Shown one piece after another: positions 29,402 to 40,559 of a stretch of DNA of 64,000 nucleotides. Location: positions 16,169,189 through 16,233,188 of the forward strand of contig NC_049997.1 in NCBI RefSeq assembly GCF_000003815.2. Reading direction: 5' to 3'. The stretch's first letter is position 1, and each line of letters starts with the position of its first letter. The notes beneath the pieces are model-generated. The model did not search any database. It saw nothing but the letters and a program-made list of their open reading frames with translations, and was not told the DNA's origin. A program made the translations under genes and the position numbers. The DNA is from Branchiostoma floridae (taxonomy: Eukaryota; Chordata; Leptocardii; Amphioxiformes; Branchiostomatidae).

Positions 29402-30189
29402 GTAATACGATATAAATGTGTTTTTTTTAAATTTGTTTTTCAGAATGTCAGCGTCAGTAGAGAAATTCAGTTCGTACGGTTGGACAATGATAATGTGTGT
29501 GCAAACTGTAAAGATCGAATTAACATTGCATTTCTATACATTTCTGTGGAGTTCTATTGTCAAACACTGAGGGACTAGGGCACGCAGGTTATGGTGGGCA
29601 TTCTGTCATGTCCTCGGGCCGACTAATTTACCACCTACCCACCCACCAAATATCATCAGCATCATGGACCATGGCCGGACCATGTGTCTGGTATATAAAT
29701 TTACAGTTGTGTAACTTGGCTAACCTGGTATCTAGCCAATCGTGGACTGGGTGGGCTCTCTTCGGGACTGTAGAAGATTTCCGCCGCGGAGGTCACCTGT
29801 GGCACTAGGTAGTAGTTTTACGTGGTTGGAGGTAATCATATGCCTGAAACTAAAGTTCTAAAGCCAAAATCCTGTGACTAGTGACATCTTACCATTACAT
29901 GTATGGGGAGTTCACCGTTATCTTTAAGGTACTGAGAGTGAGAGAGCATTAGTGACAGTTCATTAGCATTTTTATTGGGTTAGAAGCGCTCTTAGAATGC
30001 CAGTTAAAAAGCCGGACAGGCTACGATGCTTCGCAGACTGGGCCCTGTGAAACAACACTAAACCGACCAGCGGCGAATGGTGACTAGGATACACCGTCTG
30101 TATATTCCTGTGAAATTCTATCGACAAGCACTGAATCACCAGCCCAGTACAGCCTATCGTAAGCCTCTTCGGACTTCTTCGGTGCGCGG

Positions 30190-30355
30190 GCGGCGTGTTG
30201 CCCGCCCGTCCAGGTCACTTAGTGCGCTGTGGGATATTTTACTCTCCAAACAGAGCTTGGTGGGGAAAATCGTGACCTTTTCCTTTCGTATTTTTTTTTT
30301 CGACCGGCCTTCCCGCCCGTCCAGGTCACTAGGTGCGCTGTGGGATATTTTCCAG
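30190..30355. repeat. Two direct copies of a CCCGCCCGTCCAGGTCACT unit
   Basis: CCCGCCCGTCCAGGTCACT followed by the TGCGCTGTGGGATATTTT segment at about 30199 and 30313; a third diverged copy lies near 50431 and a fourth near 46726. Probable fragments of one repeat family. Confidence 0.6.
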
Positions 30356-30363
30356 TGCTTAGG

Positions 30364-30529
30364 TAACCTGGAATCCTGTCTACTTGTGGCACGGCCTACC
30401 GTAGTAAGTGCAGGCTCTCTACGGGGCCAAAGTAGGTCTCCGCCGCCGGGATAATCATTCACACCCGGTAGGATTTTCACGCGGTTAGACTTTAGCCCAG
30501 TGAGGGTTAATTGCCGGCCACCATGTACT
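30364..30529. mobile_element. Partial copy of the 27324 foldback MITE, cut by the gap
   Basis: TAACCTGGAATCCTGTCTAC... through CACACCCGGTAGGATTTTCA matches 27324-27450. The right arm must lie in the N run, which may be why assembly failed here. Confidence 0.8.
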
Positions 30530-30856
30530 NNNNNNNNNNNNNNNNNNNNNNNNNNNNNNNNNNNNNNNNNNNNNNNNNNNNNNNNNNNNNNNNNNNNNNN
30601 NNNNNNNNNNNNNNNNNNNNNNNNNNNNNNNNNNNNNNNNNNNNNNNNNNNNNNNNNNNNNNNNNNNNNNNNNNNNNNNNNNNNNNNNNNNNNNNNNNNN
30701 NNNNNNNNNNNNNNNNNNNNNNNNNNNNNNNNNNNNNNNNNNNNNNNNNNNNNNNNNNNNNNNNNNNNNNNNNNNNNNNNNNNNNNNNNNNNNNNNNNNN
30801 NNNNNNNNNNNNNNNNNNNNNNNNNNNNNNNNNNNNNNNNNNNNNNNNNNNNNNNN
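30530..30856. other. Assembly gap (327 N)
   Basis: Run of N. ORFs reported across it are meaningless. Confidence 1.
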
Positions 30857-30911
30857 AAACGTCCCAGTGACGCAAGTTTAGTACTAGTGAGATACCATTC
30901 TAAGCCATTTC

Positions 30912-30930
30912 ATGTCTGCCAACTATACAG
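30912..30930 (+). CDS. Possible proximal first exon of DD adaptor gene 1
   Basis: ATG then 19 nt to a GTAAAA donor in phase 1 (MSANYT-G), only 95 bp before the death-domain acceptor. It lacks the ...Q-G ending and gene 2 has no equivalent, so it is weaker than the others. Confidence 0.25.
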
Positions 30931-31025
30931 GTAAAACAAACTTCACATATAACTACACTTATGTACATTGATGTTAATTGAGCATATACAGTATGATATT
31001 GACAAAACCCCACATGTCATTCCAG

Positions 31026-31138
31026 GCTTCAGTATAACCCAGGTCCTAAACAGACTGGCCGGGGAGGTCGGGTCTCGGCAGTGGAAGAAAATCGCCAGAG
31101 AGATCGGACTGACGGATCCGGAGATTGACGCTATTGAG
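31026..31138 (+). CDS. DD adaptor gene 1, exon 2: death domain N-half
   Basis: Acceptor TCATTCCAG|GCTTC, phase 1; donor ATTGAG|GTATCG, phase 0. Encodes QVLNRLAGEVGSRQWKKIAR, EIGLTDPEIDAIE: helices 1-3 of a death domain with the core Trp and the GLTxPEIDxIE signature. Immediately followed by a (TC)n tract. No upstream coding besides the short first exons. Confidence 0.9.
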
Positions 31139-31146
31139 GTATCGTT

Positions 31147-31164
31147 TTCTCTCTCTCTCTAAAC

Positions 31165-31210
<46 letters not shown>

Positions 31211-31330
31211 CCTCATTTTGTCTCATTCTTTCTCTCTTCTGTTTCTCTCTCTCTTTCTCTCTTTCTCCCTCATTCTCTCCCTCTCATATTTCTCTACCCT
31301 ACCCCTATTTCTCTCTCCCACAATTTCATT
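31147..31330. repeat. (TC)n-rich microsatellite
   Basis: Pure TC at 31169-31206 and imperfect CT-rich sequence to 31400. A shorter CT tract is at the same intron position in gene 2 (about 51275). (TG)n follows at 31540-31590. Confidence 0.9.
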
Positions 31331-31408
31331 CCTTTTTTAATCTTTTCCTTTTTAAAAAAAAATTCACACTCTTCTCTATCACACCCCTTCTCTCTCTCTT
31401 CCTTAAAC

Positions 31409-31444
31409 CAAGGAGGTTATATCACATGTGATATAACCTCCTTG
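31409..31444. repeat. 36-bp perfect palindrome with no loop
   Basis: CAAGGAGGTTATATCACA and its exact complement joined centre to centre. A single arm (ATATAACCTCCTTGG) also occurs at 39674, suggesting this is the end of a transposon family joined to itself. Confidence 0.9.
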
Positions 31445-31815
31445 CTTAATCGTCGTTGCATGCGTTTGTTTCTGTGTCGTTTACTCGCTTTTAGTATGTG
31501 TGTATGCTTGTATGTATGCGTGAGTCTATTAGATTAATGTGTTTGTGTGTGTGTGTGTTTGTGTGTGTGTGTTTGTGTGTGTGTTTGTACGTATGTGCGT
31601 TTGTTTTTATTGAGATTGCGCTATGTACACAAGATACTGTTGTTATAAATCGTCGATGCTATTTTTGAGGCACCTCAGTACTAGTATTAACGTAGAAAAG
31701 CAACATCGGTAAGGGATGATGTTCGAAGTCCGTCATTTTTGATTGTGATGTTTACATATAACTGTCATTCTCCTTTGCTTACAAAACATTCTATATTTTA
31801 ATGCTTTCAGACTTA

Positions 31816-31998
31816 GGTCACATTTCCAACCCGGGCCCGACCGGGAAGTTTTAAGAAACGAAAAATTAAAATGTATACCTAGAAATATATACAAATCATG
31901 CTCATGATTCTAATTTTTACATTTTGTGTATTTTGATTTCTATCATTCTTTATGTTCCCAAAAGCTGCCCGGCCGGGCCCCGGTTTGGAAATGTGACC
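31816..31998. mobile_element. PIF/Harbinger-like MITE with TTA duplication
   Basis: Inverted ends GGTCACATTTCCAAMCSGGG, interior GGGCCCGRCCGGG on both arms; TTA at 31813-31815 and 31999-32001. 183 bp in the death-domain intron; gene 2 lacks it. Confidence 0.85.
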
Positions 31999-32117
31999 TT
32001 AGCCTTACTCAGGATTGTAAGCATATGAATCTCCATGAAAAAGTGCGTCTTCAGTGTTTTTGGCGACGCCTCATGAACGGGTGCTTTGTCTTACAGTTTT
32101 AAATTTTTGGTTCCCAG

Positions 32118-32281
32118 GACTGCGAACGCACGAACCTACACGAGAAGGTGTACCAGACATTCCGCCGGTGGAGGATGAAGAACGGCCGGCGGGCCACTCT
32201 GGACGTCCTGGCTGGACATCTGCGGGCCATAAAAATGACAGCCCTGGCCGAAAAGCTGGAGGACATTCAGAACCAAAATGG
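32118..32281 (+). CDS. DD adaptor gene 1, exon 3: death domain C-half
   Basis: Acceptor TTCCCAG|GACTG phase 0, donor ATGG|GTAATC phase 2. Encodes TNLHEKVYQTFRRWRMKNGR, RATLDVLAGHLRAIKMTALA, EKLEDIQNQN: helices 4-6, with W....GRRAT..VL...L and a FADD-like HEKVYQTFRRW...AEKLEDI ending. Splicing to the exon at 32633 adds three residues then TGA (32640-32642). Total with a 9-residue leader is about 103 aa. Vertebrate FADD has a DED before its death domain; none is visible here, so this is a death-domain-only adaptor. Confidence 0.9.
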
Positions 32282-32632
32282 GTAATCATTTTCGTAAGAA
32301 AAAAACTCGTTTGCGTTATTGCGGAGCTGGGAAATACTGCAAGAAACCTTAGACTGCATAGTAACAATTGGATGCAGCAAAATCAACAGTTAATCATTTT
32401 ATTTCATGGTTTGGCTAAGACACGAACATTATTCGTCCCCATTTTGCTGCTGCATTGGTAATTCTTCTATAGTCTGATGTATTTATACATGATTACGGGG
32501 GGGAAATGAGATTTTCAGAATGAAATAATTTTGTGAATCCGTATCATCCTTTTTCAATATCACTTGATGTTATTCTTTTCACACACTCGTTTTTATTCCT
32601 TAAGTGATATTTTCTATTCTTTTTCATTTCAG

Positions 32633-32886
32633 ATTTTCGTGAGCTTGCTGAAATCAACCGGGACAGGCGTATAGACCGTGTATCGTACCTGATACTGTAA
32701 CATTTTGCTGGTTTAGGTTTGAGTTTGATGAACTGTAGATATTACTATGGACAACACATAGAAAAATTATTCTGTCGGACCTAATTGAATGCTCTACTTT
32801 GCTTGTTGTTAAGTGGCGATTACTGACGGAGTATTACGGTTCTGTGTGTGCTGCTGTAAATGACTCGCGGTTTTGACTTAAATAAA
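32633..32886 (+). other. DD adaptor gene 1, last exon (stop and 3' UTR) with AATAAA
   Basis: Acceptor TTTCATTTCAG|ATTTTCG; stop TGA at 32640-32642; AATAAA at 32881-32886, a second at 33353-33358. The corresponding UTR exon of gene 2 starts at 52250. Homology between the gene copies extends to about 33385 / 53003, so 3' flanks were duplicated with the genes. Confidence 0.7.
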
Positions 32887-33716
32887 TCTATGCAATTAGC
32901 GTTAATGATGCCATAGAACAAGTTTAATGGTGTGCCTTCCAGGCAGTATGTACCCATATAGGGAGGGCAAAGGTTACCATGTGGCCATTAGGAGAAAATG
33001 ATAGTGTGTAATGTTCTCTGTTCTTGCATGTATATCTCGCATTTCAGGGAAGGGGTTGGTGGATAGTTATGGTTACAAGTTGTATATATTTTTCTACCTA
33101 ACTGTGAAACAGTTAATCGTAATCCATAGGTTATCTATTAACGACTTAATGACAATCTTTTAAAGAAATTTTTCTAATGCCTTTCTCAGGTAGTGTGTAC
33201 GGATTACAACATTGTGTTGTTCTGTGCTGAATATATGCTTATCAACATCTTGTGACGTCATTGTCATTTGGTTTTATTTCAAATAGAATATTTCGTCGTA
33301 CTTAACTCTAAAACTAGCATAGAGAATATTTATACATATTGACGATAAGGTAAATAAAAACAGAAAAACCAAAGATGATAGACTTAATCTCACTCCGAAT
33401 CTATGCGGGGGCAGATATACGAGTATGTGACATTGCGGAATTATGTCAGTACGTGTTATCTATGAAGAAAGGCAGACCCATCGTTTTGTCTCCTGAGTAG
33501 CTGTATTGCGTGATCTGATCCCCGGTCCTCAAACCTAACATGTAACACCAACGTGCACGCTTATACATGTATTTTTCTGTCAAGGTCTACCATTGGTTGG
33601 CACATAGAAGCGAGAAAACCTTTGTGTACATAAATTATGCACATGTGCTTCGGAAAAAAAAAACACTTGCATCGCTACATGTACACACTACCTCTCGATC
33701 TCACAGCAGTCTTCCC

Positions 33717-33870
33717 AACGCTAGTTCATCTTTATCCTCGGGATAACAGATATCCGCTATATTCAAAAACAGTTTAAGGTTATACACAGTGGTCTTACAT
33801 TGCAATAAATTCAAAATACTACAGTTTGAAACCACCCTTTTTCAAATTAATATGTACTAAATACTTTCTT
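33717..33870. mobile_element. Half copy of the 4899 MITE family
   Basis: AACGCTAGTTCATCTTTATC...GATATCCGCTATATTCAAAAACAG and GTTTGAAACCACC match the left half and interior of 4899-5114; no right end found. Confidence 0.6.
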
Positions 33871-35930
33871 TCTAAAATAACGAATCATTTGTTACAGTCA
33901 AATAAAGCTTGGGAATGGGAGCGTTCTCTAGTCTGTCACCTTCACGGCCACACTCCCTTGGGAGTACAATGGTGGCAATGTTTATGTCGCTTCCTTTTGG
34001 TTGCTTTTCTACTCAACAAACATTTGAAGACCCATATTCATAGTGTTTTATGGAGCTTTATTTATGTGTATCATGGCAGTTGTGTGACTGCTTGAAAGAG
34101 TTCGTATAGTTAGCGACACGAGCCGCCAATACGCAGAGGCCGGTGACCGCAGTGATTCAGCACTGTCAACATTACTGTTAGAATTCTGTTTTTAAAAAAA
34201 ACATGAAGTAAATATATGTTAAAGTATATTTGGAATTCAAATTAAAACTGTGTGGATGGACTTGGTTTATTTACCTTTGTAATCAGCATAGTCAGTGGTA
34301 ACAAATACGGTGTACTTATGGATAATAAGATCAGTAAAAAATCCGTGCCATCTTACGACGGGAACCGTCTTAGGGCGGCCCCCGTTAGTTACTTAGTAAC
34401 AAGCATAAAGTCTTTCAAGGCTCGAATCTGAAGAATTCTGGTTGGAGCTGTAATGTATTTCGGAAGGGATGTAAAATGGGGGCCCAGTGTTCGAGGATTT
34501 GCCTCGAGCACGTTACAGCAGCCTATAATTGCTCGAATTGCACCTGTGCATTTTACTGTAATAGTATAGCAAGGTCAATGATATCCACTCGCTCAACTGC
34601 CCTTACTGCGTCACCCTTCATTGTTTTTGACGACGCCTCAGGGGAGTCGTCAAGTGATATATATTAGGTACAGTCTGCAAAAATTCTAGGAATTGCATAG
34701 GCATTTTTCCACAGGAATGCTAGTAGTCCGCAGTATGCTGGGTATGCAATCCCCCCTCCCCACCCAAATCTATACCAGATGTAGGCATGTTAAATGGAAT
34801 TTGGGTCATGTCCTGGCATGTGTCCACAGGCATGTTTGGAATACGGCCGTGGGTCAGAGACCATGGTTGGTAATCTTGGTCCGAATCACGGCAGGCTTAT
34901 TTTGTACTGCCAGCTGTAAGCGCCTTCGATGTCCACTGGATCCCTTCAATTTCCAGAGTATATTTAGGATTTAGAGTCACAGAAAAAATATTCTGTGTTC
35001 AATGCAAAATAAATTCAACAGATGCAAGGTCATGTGTGGTGCGTCGTGAAGCCTGAGCCATTGCTATTATCTTAGCCTATTGATATAGGATATAATCCAG
35101 TATAGTACTGAGAAATCTTTCAAATTCTGCTGTGTTTTACTTGTCAGGACACAGCCTTACAATCTTGCATTCCAGGGACATCGGCTTTGTGTAGAGTGTT
35201 CAGTGTAGAGCCAAATGGCAGTTCAATTTGCAAAAATTGTAGGAATTGTACAGGCATGTTTCCACAGGCATGCTAGTTCACAGACATGTTTGGAATGGAA
35301 GCCTCGAGGTATGTTAAATGGAATGTGGGTTATGTCCTAGAATGCCTAGAATCAGGGGACGGCTGGTTCAGAGAGCATGGTATGTAATTTTCTTGGTCCC
35401 AATCACATTTGTTAGTGTGGAGCTCAGGTCAACAGGCGTTGTTTTGTGTTGTGTATCAAGGTCAGTGATTTGCTGATGGGGTCTACTCTGACTTACGAAT
35501 CAGAGGTTTACTAGCCTGGAGCACACCTGTTTTTTTCTCTTGCAGAACATAGGTCTTGCAGTTTGTCAGGGTAAATTCACTATACTGGGCAATAGGAAAG
35601 GAGATGGGAGGTACATTGTACAATCATGAAACTCTTCTTGTGGGAGGTGTTGCATGCTTGTTTAGATTACAACTGTATTACATCCCTGTTATGTCAATAA
35701 TGCATAGTTATTTGTATGTGCAAGAGCTTCATACTCATGTCATAGGAAGCTTAGGTGAAGGTAAAAATAATAATGCGCTAATCCTATTCATTACAACAGA
35801 ATTGTGTCAGGGTCAGGGATAGTGCGACAGGGAAGTTCCAGTCTATTTCTGAGTTGAGCTGTATTGTTGTACCCTCAATCGTCGTCATGGCAATAATACA
35901 TTTTTATTGCCAGTCTTGTTTTTTTTTTTC
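33871..35930. other. Gene-free stretch with degenerate CAGGCATG repeats
   Basis: 34680-34850 and 35215-35400 share GCAAAAATTSTAGGAATTG, TTTCCACAGGMATGCTAGT and CATGTTTGGAAT; a diverged duplication about 540 bp apart. No coding or RNA gene recognised. Confidence 0.5.
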
Positions 35931-35939
35931 TATTTGCTT

Positions 35940-36139
35940 TTTGGACAGACGAGGACGATGTGGCACTGCACTCAAGTTTTTTGTAACTTATATTAACAAT
36001 GCCACATACACGGTACAGACAGAAGGAAAGTCGCGTAAAGTGCCTTTCCCAAGGGCACAACGTCGGGGGCACGGTGGGAATCGAACTCAGGACCCATAGC
36101 CGAGCCGAACGCTCTACCAGTTACGCCACGCCCGACGCC
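35940..36139 (-). mobile_element. tRNA-derived SINE
   Basis: On the minus strand the 5' end has an A box (TGGCGTAACTGG, 36117-36128) and B box (GAGTTCGATTCCC, 36076-36088) at tRNA spacing, then a SINE body with CCTTGGGAAAGGCACTTTAC, a common invertebrate SINE segment. A headless, older copy of the body (GACAAGGACAATATGGCACT...) lies at about 36418-36505. Confidence 0.82.
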
Positions 36140-36350
36140 ACGCCTTCATTGTTTGTCTTGGTCAGGCGACGTTTGGTACTTTTCGTTGTGTTCACCTTAG
36201 TTTCAAACTTTACCAGTCCAGCATATTCACCCCAGCCCTATTTGCAGCTTTGCAACTTAGCTAAAACTGTGCCCTCGTAGTTAATCGTATCGTACTAAAC
36301 GCAAAACTCCCATGTTGTACGTAGTCGATCTTTCTCTGCGAGATATAGAA

Positions 36351-36375
36351 ATGCACGTTCGAAGTGCTGCGCAAG
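36351..36375 (+). CDS. Candidate alternative first exon c (25 nt)
   Basis: ATG 36351, donor CAAG|GTAAGG, phase 1, peptide MHVRSAAQ-G. Preceded by GCGAGATATAGAA, shared with exons d, e and g (AAGATATAGAA). The frame is also open upstream to an ATG at 36312. Confidence 0.55.
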
Positions 36376-36665
36376 GTAAGGCTATTAAAGGTAAAGTGTT
36401 TTGTTTATTTCGTTATCTATTCAGACAAGGACAATATGGCACTACAGTCAAGTTAATAACGTATTTTAACTGTGCGATATACAAAGAACAGACAAAAAGT
36501 AAAGGATCCATTATATTTTTAGACCGTTGCTTTAATTGGGGCAGTGATTTGCTATTCATTGTGTCAAGGTCGCCGTGCCCGACAAACATGACTGACCTTA
36601 CTATTTAAGCGACAGGCTACGTGGGCTCGGGCTACAACTTACAAGTCAGCAATATAGACGTCACA

Positions 36666-36676
36666 GGGGATTCCCC
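36666..36676. promoter_or_regulatory. Perfect NF-kB palindrome upstream of exon d
   Basis: GGGGATTCCCC, 390 bp before first exon d, just after a GACGTCA half-CRE. Confidence 0.6.
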
Positions 36677-37065
36677 TACGGCATCACGGAGGTGGTAAGA
36701 ATGGGTCATGCAATTGCATTTTAGGGGTGATACTGATAGTCAATTTTAACTTCTCGTATCTAGCCATGCTTTGATACCTACCTTTGTCATTTTAGCAGGG
36801 TGGTGTTTTATAGCATTATGGCCTTCCCCATACACCAGTCATGGTTCACAGGTCAAGCACTTTCTTCCTGCTTCTTCTCTCTATGCGCCCCCCCCCCCCC
36901 GCCCACTGTTTATGTTTGGATGGTACTGTCTGAAATAGGGCAATGTGTATTGTATCCAATTCCAAACAAAAACTGTGGAGCCTCGAACAAGTCGGTCGCG
37001 CTTGACAGCGCAAATTTAAACTTTCCGGATATATTCTACTCCGTATTTCTGTGCAAGATATAGAA

Positions 37066-37090
37066 ATGGACCTCCCAAGTGCTGCACAAG
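37066..37090 (+). CDS. Candidate alternative first exon d (25 nt)
   Basis: ATG 37066, donor CAAG|GTATGA, phase 1, peptide MDLPSAAQ-G. Upstream GAACAAGTCGGTCGCGCTTGACAGCGCAAA resembles the block before exon g (CGAACAAATCACTCGCGCTCAACGCAAA). Confidence 0.6.
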
Positions 37091-37860
37091 GTATGACGAT
37101 ATAAAGATTATTGTTAATAACTTTGCTTATATATACATTTAGAGAACTTTTTAACCTTCGTAGTTGACTTCATATGGGGACGGTCAGTGTGTTATATCCG
37201 TGATTCCGTCGCTATAAAACTTAGCTAACCTGGTACCCAGCCTATTGCGGATTGGGCGGGCTCCCTTCGGGGCCATATGAGCTCTCCGTCGCCAAAGTCA
37301 AAGATAACACTCGTTAAAAATTACGCGGTTGAAGTTAATTCGCTCTGCACGTGGATCGTAATAGTATTCAGTTCGACCCCATAGCACACTGGTATGGCTA
37401 TACATGTATGTGTACATAAAGGTGGATCTTTAATTTAAAAGAAATTTTTGCAAGTGAAGCATGTAATCATATGGGGAAAGTCGGGCAAAAGAAGGTGTCT
37501 TTATTAAAACTTCCCCTGAGATGCTTACCCTTTTTTTAAACTGTCAAATACAATTCTGAAGAACTCTATACAGCTAGTCCACAAATGCCCTACAATCAGA
37601 GTCCTTGGATTGGTCTTGTACGTTCAAAACAGCTAATCACGATTAATACACTATATGTAATAGTGGCCGGTGCGAAAAAACTCCAAGATGGAGAAAAGTC
37701 ATTTTTCTATCTATGTACTAGCTAACAGGTCACCAGAAACACACCTACACTGCGCCACCAGATACCCCCCATTGTTTGCCTTGCTCGGGTTACTAGCTTA
37801 GCACTATTCCATCATGGTATCAATCATTGGATTGGTTCCATGACTCCAGGAGGCGGGACA

Positions 37861-38180
37861 TGAGTCATTCGGGTTGTCACACACACGGTCATGTTTACAG
37901 GGTTGTTTGTTTTTTATGAACACGGATATCGATGTGAGAAATTAAACATCTATAAAGAAATGCAATCGTTTTGTTACCATCTAATAAAATATTTGACTTT
38001 CCTGTTGTTGTTAACAAACGTGTTGTGGTTTACAGACTGATTTGTATGTTACTTGTTTGCTGCCCTTCCCTGTTCGATCGAATGGTGACTTCCATTTTTC
38101 TTGGCGGCGGGTTGGAGCTACGACCGCCAATGACCGCCAAAGTTACGTCATCACACGTGACCACACCACACCTTATTTGG
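37861..38180 (+). promoter_or_regulatory. Promoter block of exon e: AP-1, CRE-like, E-box, CArG
   Basis: TGAGTCA at 37861-37867, TTACGTCA at 38143-38150, CACGTG at 38154-38159 and CCTTATTTGG at 38171-38180, ending 244 bp before exon e. The last three are packed in 38 bp. Site names are by consensus only. Confidence 0.5.
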
Positions 38181-38423
38181 GCAAGGGTACTTATAACTTA
38201 CTAGTATATACATGGCTTCCCCACTGCCTACGAACCGTCGGCTCTACTACAGTATCATCTGTACTACTGGTATGATCGTGCCCAATCATCTACCGTCGCG
38301 GGGGAGTACTGCATGTGTTATATAGTGGATTGGGTGTCTGGAAACTAAACGGCACATTTGACGATGGCTCAACGCAAACTTTCTTGTGACACTCTAAACT
38401 TTATTTCTGTTCAAGATATAGAA

Positions 38424-38448
38424 ATGGATCTCCAACGTACTGCACAAG
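38424..38448 (+). CDS. Candidate alternative first exon e (25 nt)
   Basis: ATG 38424, donor CAAG|GTAATA, phase 1, peptide MDLQRTAQ-G; preceded by TTCAAGATATAGAA. Promoter block homologous to those of exons a and b. Confidence 0.6.
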
Positions 38449-38904
38449 GTAATACGACATGATTTTATTTTATTAAACGATGTCAGCGCCATATAGAAAT
38501 GCGTAGTTGGCTGTGCTTGTGTAACAGGCGAATGTGTCAGGTGAGTTTTCTAATAATTCATGCATTCTAAATCTACGTTGATTTGATTTACTCGGCTGTA
38601 AGAAATACAACTAGGGCTACCCAACATTAGCACCCTCTGTCAACTTGGCACTGTGGTATTAAGTACGATTTGGGGGCTTTGGGCCTTTTTGTAACCATGT
38701 TTTATAACAATTCATACGTTGAGTTTAGTGTTGCTATATATGATGCTAGGTGAATTGTAACAGAGTAATTCAGTTCTACCCTACAACATTGTTTATACAA
38801 TGATATAATGTGCGTGAAGGTGAATTGATATTCTTTTGCAAAATCTGAGAGACTAGCCCCTTACGATTCTCGGCAGGTTCTCGTGAGCATTCCAGGATGT
38901 CCTT

Positions 38905-39600
38905 TGGGGCGCGCTCCGAATGTACCCCGCCCGCCCAGCTCAATCACTGCGATACCGGCCCTGTTGGTCAGGGAAGTCCTCGGGGCGCGCTCCGAATGTA
39001 CCCCGCCCGCCCAGCTCAATCACTGCGATACCGGCCCTTGGTCAGGGAAGTCCTCGGAGCGCACTCCGAATGTCCCCCGCCCGCCCAGCTCAATCACTGC
39101 GATACCGGCCCTTGGTCAGGGAAGTCCTCGGAGCGCACTCCGAATGTCCCCCGCCCGCCCAGCTCAATCACTGCGATACCGGCCCTTGGTCAGGGAAGTC
39201 CTCGGAGCGCGCTCCGAATGTCACCCGCCCGCCCAGCTCAATCACTGCGATACCGGCCCTTGGTCAGGGAAGACCTCGGGGCGCGCTCCGAATGTCACCC
39301 GCCCGCCCAGCTCAATCACCGCGATACCGGCCCTTGGTCAGGGAAGTCCTCGGAGCGCACTCCGAATGTCACCCGCCCGCCCGTTCAATCACTGCGATAC
39401 CGGCCCTTGGGCAGGGATGTCCCCGGGGCGCAATCCTAATGTCACCCACCCGCCCGGTATGCACAATCACTGCGATACCGCCCTTGGTCAGGGATCATGT
39501 CGGTCCTCGGGGCGCGCTCCGAATGTCAACCACCCACCCGCCCGCCCTGTGGAATCACTGCGATACCGGCCCTCGGTCAGGTATGTCATCAGCACGCGCG
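38905..39600. repeat. 74-bp GC-rich satellite, about 9 copies
   Basis: Unit CTCCGAATGTCACCCGCCCG, CCCAGCTCAATCACTGCGAT, ACCGGCCCTTGGTCAGGGAA... repeats each 74 bp; the last two copies carry insertions. It ends in a GC hairpin (GGGGAGGCGCGC / GCGCGCCTCCCC, about 39610-39640). Long plus-strand ORFs here are repeat artefacts. A stray unit is at 46518-46560. Confidence 0.93.
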
Positions 39601-40180
39601 GATCCAGGGGGAGGCGCGCAGGGCGCGCGCCTCCCCCTTCAGCTGGCAAAAAAAAAAAAATGGCAAGATAAATATAACCTCCTTGGATAAACCAAGGCTA
39701 CTAGAGGTCTTCGGAAGTTACGTCAAGAATATTGACAACGTTATAAAACTAATTCGCTTATTTGAAAGGAGATTTTCTGGTACTTATTTAGAGAAACTTG
39801 CAGTTTGCAATTACTTAAGTGGGTCTTTCGAGTCACGTAAACTTACGGTAAAGGCCCGGGGACGGAGCGCGGCCGCATCAATTTCTCCCCAAGAAACTGG
39901 TGGGTCGCTGTAAGCCAAAATCGGCGCTCAAAAATATAGAAAGAGCGTGGAAATTTTGTAAGATCTCCAGAAAATCAGCGGAAGTTAATTATTTTTGATG
40001 AACTGATGATTTCTATCGTCCGTCATCGGCTTAGAGAGACGCAACCCGCCTTGGGAAAATCGGCGTCGTGCGCCGACACCCCCCTCCCAATCCAGTTCTG
40101 ACATAGTGAGAAGTACACTGGTGGGGAAGCGCAATGCTTTATGGTTAACTAGGCTTGTTACAAGATGGCCGCCATCCAAG

Positions 40181-40265
40181 ATGGCGGCTCTTGGTGGAAA
40201 CCCGAAGTGGGTGCAAGAAAACAGACCACTGCTCACCGGGATGGTCATGGATGACTACGCACAAG
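40181..40265 (+). CDS. Candidate alternative first exon f
   Basis: Donor CAAG|GTACGT, phase 1. The nearest ATG (40241) gives exactly 25 nt (MVMDDYAQ-G). An in-frame ATG at 40181 sits in CAAGATGGCGGC, a perfect TISU element (start codon for very short 5' UTRs), and would give 28 residues before the splice. Exon span is given from that ATG; 40241 is the alternative. Confidence 0.45.
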
Positions 40266-40559
40266 GTACGTATAGGCGGGAGATACGTGTGTCCTTTATC
40301 TTTCATGACATTGATACTTCTATGAGGAGCCGATTGCCCAATTTCTACCGAATATACCCTATGAGACATAAGGTTGGAGCCTCTGGCGACATCAATCTCG
40401 ACTTGAGAAAGTACGTTACCTCCAAATCGCATTTAAACTCGTTTTGTCAATACTACTACATGGACCCCTAGCACACGAAAAATTTGAGAGTAATCGATGC
40501 AGCAGATCTCGAAAAATTCAATGCACAATGTATTTGCCCCCCTCCCACCCTCTGCAGCC

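Noticed and set aside
30500-30934. ORFs across 30530-30856
   Set aside because: Run of N bases.
38883-39690. Long plus-strand ORFs (180-262 codons), Pro/Ser/Arg-rich
   Set aside because: Products of the 74-bp GC-rich satellite in three frames; no splice or start context.
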